From Bordetella parapertussis (GTDB taxonomy: Bacteria; Pseudomonadota; Gammaproteobacteria; Burkholderiales; Burkholderiaceae_C): a stretch of DNA of 9,504 bases. The translations under genes and the position numbers were made by a program. Location: positions 1 through 9,504 of the forward strand of contig CALQBT020000068.1 in assembly GCA_943328885.2 (NCBI GenBank), given 5' to 3'. Numbering within the stretch: the first letter of the stretch is position 1; the number at the start of each line of letters is the position of its first letter. Positions 1 to 7,136 of the stretch are shown here, in pieces. A model generated the notes under the pieces. That model saw only the letters and a list, made by a program, of their open reading frames with translations, had not been told where the DNA came from and made no database searches.

Positions 1-291
1 CATCACGCTGCGGTTGTCGGGCGACAGCTCCCAGCGCTCAGCCAGGAAAGGCTGCGGCTTCCAGTCAGCGCCCATTCGCAGCGGCGACGCAAACAGCTGC
101 GCCGCCGGGAACATCGTTGCGATGCCACTCTGCACGGCTGAATTCAGATGGCGCGGCTTCTGGGTCGTGCCGATCACCAGCACGCCGCCCTTGGCGGCCT
201 GGGCGGCAAGGTCAAACGGGATGCCGAACAAGCTGCCAGCGCCCAGCAAGCCGGCCTGGCTCAGAAAGTTGCGACGATTGGGTTGGTTCAT
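1..291 (-). CDS. ABC transporter substrate-binding protein, family 5, N-terminal part (partial, runs off left edge), Tat-type signal
   Basis: The 97 visible codons begin at ATG 291-289, preceded by GGAG (300-297) with a 5-base spacer. The protein opens with MNQPNRRNFLSQAG, a twin-arginine type motif (RR at residues 6-7, F9, L10). A weakly hydrophobic stretch and an AQA site near residues 30-32 follow, so export by Tat to the periplasm is likely. The mature part contains PRHLNSAVQSG and the family 5 start FASPLR...DW.P.PFLAE.W. It matches the substrate-binding protein encoded at 3476-5065 at 38 of 62 ungapped positions by my count, so the two are paralogues. Family members bind oligopeptides, opines, nickel or other small solutes and hand them to an ABC permease. 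The stop lies outside the window. It is 96 bases downstream of the XRE-cupin gene in the same direction and may be the last visible gene of that operon or have its own promoter. Confidence 0.88.
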   Translation of the reverse strand, partial: MNQPNRRNFLSQAGLLGAGSLFGIPFDLAAQAAKGGVLVIGTTQKPRHLNSAVQSGIATMFPAAQLFASPLRMGADWKPQPFLAERWELSPDNRSVM

Positions 292-387
292 GAATTCTCC
301 GGAGAAGCTGGTTCGTGGCAAACCCGAGATGCTAAGGCCTGCCATCCGGCCCGGCCATCGGGGATGACCTCGTTGTCTCAAATACGG
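292..387 (-). other. Intercistronic gap between regulator and second substrate-binding protein
   Basis: This is 96 bases with no gene. It carries the GGAG ribosome site for the downstream gene at 297-300. I looked for a terminator and found only short GC-rich complementarity around 340-365 without a U tract. On the minus strand a TTGAGA hexamer lies near the upstream end, but no convincing -10 follows at 16-18 bases. Read-through from the upstream gene therefore seems more likely than a clean operon break. Confidence 0.4.
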
Positions 388-996
388 TCAATACGACGGC
401 GGCGTGATGACCCACAGCACGACGGCGGGTACCGCACCGGAGTTATGGCAGCGATGCGGGCCTTTGCGGGTGAAGGAAAAGCTGTCGCCGGCCTCCAGCC
501 GAAACAACTTGCCGTCGACCGACAACTCCAGCGTGCCGCTGAGCACCAACCCGGCCTCCTCGCCGCGACGATCGCGATCGCGGTCGCCTGTGCTCGCCCC
601 AGGCGCAAAAGTGGTTTCGACCAGCAGCAACTGGCCCGACAGGTTGGGCGAAAGCATCTCTTCCTGCACGCCAGAACCCTGGAAATCGAGCTTGCGGCGA
701 TGGCGCCGGCGCAGCACCAGGCCGAGTTCGTCGTCGGGCGGCGCTGCGCTCTGCCCGAAGAACCAGGACACCTGCACCTCGAGCGAGGCAGCGATCTGGT
801 GCAGCGCCGAGATGGTGACTGCGGACAGCCCGCGCTCGATCTGGCTCAGCCAGCCCACCGAGCGATCGATGCGCGCGGCCAGCGCCTGGATCGTCACGCC
901 CTTGGCCTTGCGCAGATCGCGGATCTGATGGCCCAAGTTGCGGTCTAGCGCGGTCCTGCCGCTTGGCTGCGACGCGACGGGCGGCCTGGCAGCCAT
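388..996 (-). CDS. XRE-family transcriptional regulator with C-terminal cupin domain (PuuR-like architecture)
   Basis: This is a 202-residue cytoplasmic DNA-binding regulator. Residues about 20-75 form an XRE helix-turn-helix (LGHQIRDLRKAKGVTIQALA, then GWLSQIERGLSAVTI). Residues about 125-197 form a small cupin (EEAGLVLSGTLELSVDG, then LEAGDSFSFTRKGPH). Family members sense small metabolites, often amines or amino acids, through the cupin and repress or activate neighbouring catabolic operons. Start ATG 996-994 shares one base with the TGA stop of the upstream oxidoreductase gene (TGATG). There is no strong Shine-Dalgarno, so translational coupling is likely. It is therefore co-transcribed with the enzymes and may autoregulate the operon. 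The metal-binding HxH of classic cupins is absent: an arginine- and aspartate-rich run (GDRDRDRRGEE, residues 137-147) sits in its place, so a non-metal ligand pocket is likely. Its operator may be the palindrome at 7095-7117 (inference). Confidence 0.9.
   Translation of the reverse strand: MAARPPVASQPSGRTALDRNLGHQIRDLRKAKGVTIQALAARIDRSVGWLSQIERGLSAVTISALHQIAASLEVQVSWFFGQSAAPPDDELGLVLRRRHRRKLDFQGSGVQEEMLSPNLSGQLLLVETTFAPGASTGDRDRDRRGEEAGLVLSGTLELSVDGKLFRLEAGDSFSFTRKGPHRCHNSGAVPAVVLWVITPPSY
570..587. repeat. Short tandem hexamer (GATCGC x2 plus GGTCGC) inside the cupin coding region
   Basis: Two perfect GATCGC units are followed by one unit with a single change, within the regulator gene. On the coding strand this gives an alternating D-R run at residues 137-143. 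The stretch lies exactly where many cupins carry their first ligand motif, so slippage may have lengthened or altered this loop. Confidence 0.6.
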
Positions 997-3479
997 CAGC
1001 AGCGCACCCGCTCGCTCTTGGGGTCGTACCAGGGAGCCAGTTGTGCGCGTGCAGGCACGCGCCGGTCACCGACGCCGATCTCGAAGCGCGTCGCCGCGAT
1101 CCAGTCAGGCGTGATGGCGAACGGCCGCTTCACATAGCCCATGCCCAATGCGGCATCGACCCGGTGGCCGTACATGCCCGAGGTGATCACACCCACTGCC
1201 TGGCCATCGGCAAAGATCGGTTCTTCATGGAACAGCAGTTCAACCGGATCGTCCAGGCGGAACTGCAACAGGCGCTTGTGCGGCGTACCCAGCGCCTTTT
1301 GCGCCAGCACCGCCTCGCGGCCGATGAAGCCTCCCGACTTGTCCCAGGCGCAGCCAAAGCCCAGGCCGGCCTCCAGCGGCGTGTCCTCGATGCCGATGTC
1401 ATGGCCCCAGTGTCGGTAGCCTTTTTCGGTGCGGCAGGCATTCATCGCATGGAATCCGGCCAGTTTCAATCCGTGCACCGCACCCGCCGCCCAAATTCGG
1501 TCGAACACATGCAGCGCGAACTCGGCAGGGATGTAGAGCTCCCAGCCCAGTTCGCCGACATAGCTGATGCGCTGCGCACGCACGATGGCGTAGCCGATCT
1601 CGATCTCTCGCATCTGGCCGAAGGGAAAGGCCTCGTTGCCCAGATCAGCACCACTCAGCTCGGTCAGCAACTGGCGCGAGCCCGGCCCCATCAGGCTGAG
1701 CATGGTCAAACCGGAAGTCACGTCGGTCACGCAGCAGTGCGCATCGGCGGGAATGTGACGGCGCAGCCAGGCCAGGTCACGGATGTGCGAGGCCACCGAG
1801 GTAACCACCATGTATTCATGGTCGGCCAACTGCGTCACAGTGAGGTCGGCCTCGATGCCGCCTCGACTATTCAGCCATTGGGTGTAGACGATACGTCCGG
1901 CCGGCACGTCCACCTCAGCGGTGCTCAATCGGTTCAACACAGCGCAGGCATCACGACCCTGGACGACGAACTTGGCCATCGACGACTGGTCGAACAGCGC
2001 AACGCCGGTCTGCACCGCAGCGCACTCGGCGGCACATTGAGTGAACCAGTTCTGCCGACCGAAACTGTATTCGTAGCGCGGCGTCGACCCCGGGGCGCCG
2101 TACCAGTTGGCACGCTCCCAGCCGCCCAGCTCGCCCATGCAGGCGCCCAACGCCAGCAGCCGATCGTGGAATGGCGTTCGCCTGGCACCTCGCGCGCTCT
2201 CGACCTGGCGAAACGGCCAGTGCATCTGGTAGAGCAAGCCCAGCGACTCGGTGGTGCGGTCGGCCAGGTAGGCGCGCGTGCCCTGGCAAGGGTGCATGCG
2301 CTGCACATCCATGCCCGGCAAGTCGATCGGCGCAGCCCGGTCGCGTATCCACTCAGCCAGCACCTTGCCGGCGCCGCCTGAACTCTGGATGCCGATCGAG
2401 TTGAAGCCGCAGGCCACGAACAGGTCGCGTACTTCGGCCGTCTCGCCCATCAGGTAACGGTCGTCGGGCGTGAAGCTCTCGGGGCCATTGAACCAAGTGG
2501 CGATGCCGGTGGTTTGCAGTATCGGCACCCGCGCCATCGCTTTGCTGAGCACGGGCTCGAAGTGCTCGAAGTCTTCGGGCAGTTCGTCAAAACAGAAGTC
2601 CTTGGGGATGCCCGCCAGCGCCCAGGGCTTGGCCACAGGCTCGAAGGCACCTAGCAGCAGCTTGCCAGCGTCCTCTTTGTAGTAAGCCCACTCATCGGGC
2701 ACTCGCAGTACCGGCAGATTGCGCGGCACGTCGGCCATCGGCTCGGTGACGATGTAGAAATGCTCGGCCGCTTGCAACGCCAGCCGCAGGCCCAGCTTGC
2801 GGCCGATCTCAGCGCTCCACATGCCGCTGGCCAGCACCACCGTGCCGGCCCGGATTTCACCTTCGGCACCGTCGTGCAGCAGCTTCACGCCCACAGCGCG
2901 GCCGTTCTCGACCACGATGTCGGTGACCTCGGCCTGCTCGACGATGCGCGCACCGCCCATCCTGGCGCCCTTGGCATAGGCCATCGTCGTGTCGATGGGG
3001 TTGGTCTGGCCATCGTTGGGCGTCCAGATACCGCCGACCACGCCCTTGCCGTCGAGCAGCGGGTAGCGCGACAGCACGTCGGCTGGCGTGAGAAATTCCA
3101 CCGCCACGCCGAAGGCCCGGCCCATCGCGCCGGTGCGCTTGAACTCCTCGAAGCGTGCGTCGTTCAGCGCCACGCCGATCGAGCCGTTCTGCTTGAAGCC
3201 GGTGGCCTGGCCGGTCTCGGCTTCGAGCTTGTGCAGCAGTTCGCTGGTGTACTTGGCCAACTCGGTCAGCGTGCGCGTGGCGCGCAACTGCGGCACCAGA
3301 CCCGCCGCATGCCAGGTGGTGCCACAGGTGAGTTGGCGACGCTCGAGCAGCAACACGTCACAGATGCCCAGCTTGGTGAGGTGGTAGGCAATCGAGCAGC
3401 CAATGATGCCGCCGCCGATGATGACGACGTCAGCGCGGGACGGCAGGGGTTTGGACAGGGGTTCAACCACCGCAGTCAC
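996..3479 (-). CDS. FAD-dependent oxidoreductase, dimethylglycine/sarcosine dehydrogenase family (DAO + FAO_M + GcvT domains)
   Basis: The protein has 827 residues, a typical length for bacterial and mitochondrial dimethylglycine/sarcosine dehydrogenases. Residues about 17-380 form the DAO FAD-binding oxidase domain: GGGIIG dinucleotide motif at 22-27, E46 at the ribose position, and TTWHAAG at 54-60. H57 aligns with the histidine that carries covalent FAD in dimethylglycine dehydrogenase. Residues about 383-440 look like FAO_M, about 442-715 like the GcvT folate domain (YVGELGWELYIP at 640-651, RTEKGYRHWGHDI at 683-695), and about 735-820 like GcvT-C. D545 (GGIEADLTVTQ) sits where folate-site aspartates are found. 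The family oxidises N-methyl or secondary amines and passes the one-carbon unit to tetrahydrofolate. The start is GTG 3479-3477, overlapping the upstream stop by four bases (GTGA); the Shine-Dalgarno is weak, so coupling is likely. The exact substrate (dimethylglycine, sarcosine or another amine) is not determined. No signal peptide is seen. Confidence 0.92.
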   Translation of the reverse strand: MTAVVEPLSKPLPSRADVVIIGGGIIGCSIAYHLTKLGICDVLLLERRQLTCGTTWHAAGLVPQLRATRTLTELAKYTSELLHKLEAETGQATGFKQNGSIGVALNDARFEEFKRTGAMGRAFGVAVEFLTPADVLSRYPLLDGKGVVGGIWTPNDGQTNPIDTTMAYAKGARMGGARIVEQAEVTDIVVENGRAVGVKLLHDGAEGEIRAGTVVLASGMWSAEIGRKLGLRLALQAAEHFYIVTEPMADVPRNLPVLRVPDEWAYYKEDAGKLLLGAFEPVAKPWALAGIPKDFCFDELPEDFEHFEPVLSKAMARVPILQTTGIATWFNGPESFTPDDRYLMGETAEVRDLFVACGFNSIGIQSSGGAGKVLAEWIRDRAAPIDLPGMDVQRMHPCQGTRAYLADRTTESLGLLYQMHWPFRQVESARGARRTPFHDRLLALGACMGELGGWERANWYGAPGSTPRYEYSFGRQNWFTQCAAECAAVQTGVALFDQSSMAKFVVQGRDACAVLNRLSTAEVDVPAGRIVYTQWLNSRGGIEADLTVTQLADHEYMVVTSVASHIRDLAWLRRHIPADAHCCVTDVTSGLTMLSLMGPGSRQLLTELSGADLGNEAFPFGQMREIEIGYAIVRAQRISYVGELGWELYIPAEFALHVFDRIWAAGAVHGLKLAGFHAMNACRTEKGYRHWGHDIGIEDTPLEAGLGFGCAWDKSGGFIGREAVLAQKALGTPHKRLLQFRLDDPVELLFHEEPIFADGQAVGVITSGMYGHRVDAALGMGYVKRPFAITPDWIAATRFEIGVGDRRVPARAQLAPWYDPKSERVRC

Positions 3480-5065
3480 CTGCGCCGACCGATGGTGTCA
3501 AACGGCACCATCGGCGCCCAGATCGACACGGGCACGTCGGTCAGGTCCTTGCGGGCCGCGTAGCCCTGGGCCCAGACATGGGTGGGGATCAGCGGCAGAT
3601 CCTGCATCACCTGCCGCTGAAAATCCGCGTAGAGTTTCTTGCGCGTGTCGACATCGCGCTCGGTGGTCGCGGCGGCCAGCAACTCGTCGACCCGGGGACT
3701 GCTGTACGACTGGGTGTTGGACCAGATCACCCCGGGCTTGATGTTGCTCGACAGGTAGGTGCGGTGAACGCCAATCACCGGGTCGCCGTAATTGAAAGCG
3801 CCGTCCATCGTCGCATCGAAGTCCTGCGTCGCCACGCGCCGCGCCCAGGTCGGAAAGTCGGGCGAGGCACGAACGCTGACCTCGATGCCGATCTTCTTGA
3901 GCTGCGGCCGCAGGTATTCGGCGATCGTCTGCGAGTTGTCGGGCGTGTTGGGCAGAAAGTCGATCACCATGCCGAAGCGCTTGCCCGCTGCGTCAGGCTT
4001 GTACCCCGCAGCGTCGAGCATCGCATTGGCCTTCTTCAGGTCGAACTTGTAGGACTCGACCTTGTCGGTATAGAACGGCGAACCCGGCGCAATCGGGCCG
4101 GTGGCCACGCGCGTGATGCCCTGGTGCAGCTGTTTGACGATGAAGTCCTTGTCGATCGCATGGGCGATGGCCTGACGAACCCGGACGTCGTCGAAAGGCT
4201 TGCGCTTCATGTTGAACGCCAGCCAGCCAAGCGGGCCGATGGCATCGCCGCCCTTGCGCGAGATCACCACATCCTTGGCCTTGGACAGCTGCGCAAACTG
4301 CGACAGCGTGACCGAACCCGGCAGCCAGTCGATCTCGCCGCGCTCGAGCGCAATCGCCTGCGCCGAGGTGTCGGCGATGATGCGAAAAATCAGTCGATCG
4401 AACTTTGGCCTGTCTTTCAGGAAAAAGCCGGTGTAGCGCTCCATCACGATCGCTTCGCGCGGCTTGAACTCGACCACCGTGTACGGCCCCGAGCCCACCG
4501 GCAGGTTGTTCTTCGGATGGGTCTTGACGTCCTGGCCATCGCCGAAAACATGCTTGGGAATGATCGGGCAAAACGCTGGTGACAGCGCCAGCAGGATCGC
4601 CGGGTGCGGCGCTTTGAGCCGGATCACGGCGATCAACGGTGACGGCGTGTCGACCCGCTCGACCGGTTCGAACATCGACTGGAACGGGTGGTTGGCCTTG
4701 ATCGTCATGATCGAGAACGCCACGTCCTCGCTGGTGATCGGCTTGCCGTCATGGAAAGTGGCGCCGGCGCGGAGCTTGAGCAGCAGCGAACGGCCGTCGT
4801 CCTGAAAGCTCCAGGTCTCGGCCAAATAGGGCTCTGGGTTCCAGTCCTTGTCGAAGCGCAGCGGACTGGCAAAGATCTGCGCCGCAGGGATGCCCGTGGC
4901 GGTGCCCGATTGCACCGCCGAGTTCAGGTGTCTGGGCACAGAGGCAAATCCAACCACCAGCGTGCCAGCGCCACCGGCCTGGGCCGACGCGGCAAGCGAG
5001 GCGCAGCACAGCAGCAGCGCAGCGCCAACCTGGCGCAACAAGGGGTGAAATGTGGTCATTCGCAT
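3476..5065 (-). CDS. ABC transporter substrate-binding protein, family 5 (peptide/opine/nickel type), Sec signal
   Basis: The protein has 529 residues from ATG 5065-5063, chosen because GGAGA (5075-5071) lies 5 bases upstream. A TTG at 5077 in the same frame is less likely because it overlaps that ribosome site. Residues about 1-28 are a Sec signal peptide with hydrophobic core VGAALLLCCASLA and an ASA or AQA cleavage site (28 or 30). The cysteines at 20-21 lack a proper lipobox, so a soluble periplasmic protein is expected. The mature protein is a full-length SBP_bac_5 domain: FASPLRFDKDW, EPYLAETWSF, LRAGATFHDGKPITSEDVAFS, then VRQAIAHAIDKDFIV around the middle. It binds a solute for an ABC importer whose permease and ATPase genes are not visible here. 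The stop TGA overlaps the start of the oxidoreductase gene. Its neighbours suggest the ligand feeds the amidohydrolase and oxidoreductase (inference). Confidence 0.93.
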   Translation of the reverse strand: MRMTTFHPLLRQVGAALLLCCASLAASAQAGGAGTLVVGFASVPRHLNSAVQSGTATGIPAAQIFASPLRFDKDWNPEPYLAETWSFQDDGRSLLLKLRAGATFHDGKPITSEDVAFSIMTIKANHPFQSMFEPVERVDTPSPLIAVIRLKAPHPAILLALSPAFCPIIPKHVFGDGQDVKTHPKNNLPVGSGPYTVVEFKPREAIVMERYTGFFLKDRPKFDRLIFRIIADTSAQAIALERGEIDWLPGSVTLSQFAQLSKAKDVVISRKGGDAIGPLGWLAFNMKRKPFDDVRVRQAIAHAIDKDFIVKQLHQGITRVATGPIAPGSPFYTDKVESYKFDLKKANAMLDAAGYKPDAAGKRFGMVIDFLPNTPDNSQTIAEYLRPQLKKIGIEVSVRASPDFPTWARRVATQDFDATMDGAFNYGDPVIGVHRTYLSSNIKPGVIWSNTQSYSSPRVDELLAAATTERDVDTRKKLYADFQRQVMQDLPLIPTHVWAQGYAARKDLTDVPVSIWAPMVPFDTIGRRR

Positions 5066-5070
5066 GATGA

Positions 5071-5075
5071 TCTCC
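5071..5075 (-). promoter_or_regulatory. Ribosome binding site deciding the start of the Sec substrate-binding protein
   Basis: GGAGA on the minus strand is followed by five bases (TCATC) and then ATG 5065-5063. This supports that ATG over the upstream in-frame TTG at 5077. A further ATG at 5059 is also possible but is less well spaced. Confidence 0.75.
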
Positions 5076-5092
5076 AAGAGCTGTTGAACAAG

Positions 5093-5107
5093 TGAGCGCA
5101 GGGCTCA
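5093..5107 (-). other. Small intercistronic hairpin overlapping the amidohydrolase stop codon
   Basis: A perfect 5-base-pair inverted repeat, TGAGC and GCTCA with a 5-base loop, begins at the TGA stop of the amidohydrolase gene. It lies within the 39-base gap before the substrate-binding protein gene. No U tract follows, so it is not a convincing terminator. It could modulate mRNA processing between the first and second genes, or be chance. Confidence 0.35.
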
Positions 5108-7039
5108 GATAGGCCTTGCAGCGACTACCGTTGGCGCTTGGTCGAACCAGGCGCTGATCCACGCCCCCCATTGCCGCACGATGTCACAGCGGTCGCTGAC
5201 GGCGCAGCAGGCGGTATTCACGGGCCGGTAGCGCGCCTCAGGCCCGACCCGGGCCTGGCTTGAGGCTGGCGCCGAATGCGCGGCTTGCACACTCAGCATC
5301 GAAGACACCGGCTTTGGCAATGGACAAGGCAAGCCCTCGAACACTGTGCCGGCGATGCGTACCTCGTTCAAACGCTCGACACCGAGTTCGAAAGGGTCGT
5401 CTGCCAACACCACGAAGTCGGCGCGCTTGCCGGCTGCGATCGAGCCGACTTCTTGTTCGAGCCGCAGCGTCCAGGCCGCGTCTATCGTCACCCCACGCAG
5501 CGCCTGCATCAAGGTCAGACATTCGCTGGGCGAGACCACTTTGCCGCTGGCGCTGCGGCGGTTGGCGGCGCACCAGGCCAGCGTCAGCGGCTCGGTCGGC
5601 GCCATCATGAAGTCGGAGTGGAACGAGACCTTCATGCCCGCACGCAGCATCGAGCCGCAGCGCGTGATCTGCGAGGCCCGTTCTGACCCCAGTCCGAACA
5701 GGCTGTAGTCGTCGGCCAGCGCGTGGATGTAGTACGGGTTGACGCTGGCATGTGCGCCCAACGCTGCCAGGCGCATGGTCTGGGCCTGGGCATGGAAGCC
5801 GACGTGGTGGGCATGGAATCGGTGGTCAAAGCGAGGCTTGTCCTGCTGCGCGGCATCGAGCGCGTCTAGCACCGAGTCCATGCCGGCGTCGCCATTGACA
5901 TGCACGTGCACCGTGTAGCCCAGGTTCCAGAAAGTGCGCAAGCCCTCTTTGAGCACCTCTGGCGCCATCAGCCACTCGCCATGGTGGCCGTCGATGTAAC
6001 CGGGTGGGTTCATCTGCATCAGCTGCGAGAACATCGCGCCGTCGGCGAACAGTTTGACCGCCTTGGCATAGCGGATCTTGCCGACGCCCTTGTCCAGCCA
6101 AGGCGCCATCGCCTGGGCACCGGCGGCGAAGTCTATGGGCTGGTCGGGCGGGCCCAGCGGCTTGCGCGAGGCGCGGTTGGAAAAGCCTCGCGCGTCGAAG
6201 ACGTTGACCACGCGCATCGGTGCGCCACTCGGCCCCCATTGCCCGTTCGGATCGTTGAGCACCTTGTCGAGCGCGTCGACCTCGAAATCGGGATTGATGC
6301 CACCGAACAACATGTCACCGGCCGTCGTGATGCCACCCATGTGCATCAGCGCTGCGGTACGTCGCAGTCCTTCGTGGTACCACTGCGGGCGCAACAGGTA
6401 GGGCATGAGCTTGGCCATCACGACCTTGTTGCCGGTCTCGTAGAAGTGACCCCTCGCCCAGTCAACCTGCGGGTGCCCCAGCACATCCTCGGCCTTCAGA
6501 CCGAGTTTTTCAGTCGCGCAGGTGTTGAGATAGGTTTCATGAAAAGATCGCTGCCACAGGATCACCGGCCGGTCCGGAAACAACTGATCCAATGTTTCGC
6601 GGTCATAGCGGCCGTGCAGCGCGGGCTGGTAACCGAAGGTGATGAACCAGTCCTCTTTGTCGGGATGGGCCGCAATGCGCTCGAGCAACAAGCGCCGGTA
6701 GTCCTGAGGCGTGCGCGCAGCCGGCCGCAAGCTGCCATCAGGCTGGCGCCAGGCCTCAGGCGCGATGTGCTCCATCGGCATCAACATCGCGCCGAGAAAT
6801 GGGTGGATGTGGTTGTCGATCAGCCCAGGCATCAGCACCTGGTCGGCAAAGCGTTCGTCGACCGTGACCTTTCGGCCTTCGCGCCAAGGCGCCATCGAGG
6901 CCAGATCGCCGACCGCAACGATGCGGCCATCGGCCACCGCAACAGCTGTGGCCTCGGGCAGTGACTCATCCATCGTATGGATGCGCCGGGCGACGAAAAT
7001 CGTCAACGCGGGGCGGGTTGGCGGCTTGGCATTCGACAT
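5105..7039 (-). CDS. Amidohydrolase family 3 protein (YtcJ-like metal-dependent hydrolase)
   Basis: The protein has 644 residues from ATG 7039-7037, with GGAG (7048-7045) five bases upstream. The reading frame is open to 7111, but the Shine-Dalgarno and the start of homology favour 7039. Features: N-terminal beta part (IFVARRIHTMDE, AVADGRIVAVGDL); metal motif H77-I-H79 in LIDNHIHPFLG; KLFADGAMF at 329-337; HVHVNGDAGMDSVLDAL from 378; HH at 411-412; HSDFMMAPTEP with H474 and D476; and the closing GSIAAGKRADFVVLADDPFEL at 532-552. These are hallmarks of the amidohydrolase 3 family, which includes N-substituted formamide deformylase and many uncharacterised amide or imide hydrolases. No signal peptide, so probably cytoplasmic. 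Residues about 574-644 are an extra tail, rich in Ala/Ser/Pro and then Cys-containing (CC at 611-612, C618), ending beyond the usual fold. It is the first gene of the minus-strand cluster, and its promoter probably lies in 7040-7130. Substrate unknown. Confidence 0.92.
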   Translation of the reverse strand: MSNAKPPTRPALTIFVARRIHTMDESLPEATAVAVADGRIVAVGDLASMAPWREGRKVTVDERFADQVLMPGLIDNHIHPFLGAMLMPMEHIAPEAWRQPDGSLRPAARTPQDYRRLLLERIAAHPDKEDWFITFGYQPALHGRYDRETLDQLFPDRPVILWQRSFHETYLNTCATEKLGLKAEDVLGHPQVDWARGHFYETGNKVVMAKLMPYLLRPQWYHEGLRRTAALMHMGGITTAGDMLFGGINPDFEVDALDKVLNDPNGQWGPSGAPMRVVNVFDARGFSNRASRKPLGPPDQPIDFAAGAQAMAPWLDKGVGKIRYAKAVKLFADGAMFSQLMQMNPPGYIDGHHGEWLMAPEVLKEGLRTFWNLGYTVHVHVNGDAGMDSVLDALDAAQQDKPRFDHRFHAHHVGFHAQAQTMRLAALGAHASVNPYYIHALADDYSLFGLGSERASQITRCGSMLRAGMKVSFHSDFMMAPTEPLTLAWCAANRRSASGKVVSPSECLTLMQALRGVTIDAAWTLRLEQEVGSIAAGKRADFVVLADDPFELGVERLNEVRIAGTVFEGLPCPLPKPVSSMLSVQAAHSAPASSQARVGPEARYRPVNTACCAVSDRCDIVRQWGAWISAWFDQAPTVVAARPI

Positions 7040-7094
7040 CGCAACTCCAGACACCGGCTCATCGCCTGCAAGTAAGCGGCGATTGCTCAGATAA

Positions 7095-7117
7095 TGAAAA
7101 TTATTGTTCAATTTTCA
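7095..7117. promoter_or_regulatory. AT-rich perfect palindrome, candidate operator of the amidohydrolase operon
   Basis: Arms TGAAAATT and AATTTTCA (8 bases each, perfect) flank the 7-base spacer ATTGTTC, centred about 67 bases upstream of the amidohydrolase start. On the minus strand a weak promoter can be drawn through it: GTGAAA (-35, 4 of 6), 16 bases, CATTAT (-10, 4 of 6). The palindrome would then cover the -35 and spacer, the usual place for a repressor site. The obvious candidate regulator is the XRE-cupin protein encoded in the same operon. Family and position support this, but binding is inference. Confidence 0.55.
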
Positions 7118-7136
7118 CTCTGATGCCATGGGTAAG

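Noticed and set aside
340..365. Possible terminator between the regulator and the left-edge binding protein
   Set aside because: Only short GGCC-type complementarity is present, with no stable single hairpin and no U tract.
148..948. Plus-strand open frame (266 codons) across the regulator and the left-edge gene
   Set aside because: It is antisense to the XRE-cupin gene and the Tat signal of the binding protein, with no ribosome site and no domain.
963..2381. Long plus-strand open frame (472 codons) opposite the oxidoreductase
   Set aside because: It is antisense to a gene with clear FAD, GcvT and family motifs. Its translation shows no recognisable domain, as expected from a GC-rich shadow frame.
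3578..4582. Plus-strand open frame (334 codons) opposite the substrate-binding protein
   Set aside because: The opposite strand encodes a complete family 5 binding protein with signal peptide. This frame is Arg/His/Val-rich without motifs.
5046..5065. Lipoprotein signal in the binding protein (Cys pair at residues 20-21)
   Set aside because: The residues before the Cys are Leu-Leu-Leu, which does not fit a lipobox. An ASA/AQA signal peptidase I site follows.
5900..6964. Plus-strand open frame (354 codons) opposite the amidohydrolase
   Set aside because: The opposite strand carries the metal-binding motifs of an amidohydrolase. This frame has no family features.
7040..7111. N-terminal extension of the amidohydrolase to 7111
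   Set aside because: It would run through the AT-rich palindrome and lacks a ribosome site. ATG 7039 has GGAG at ideal spacing.
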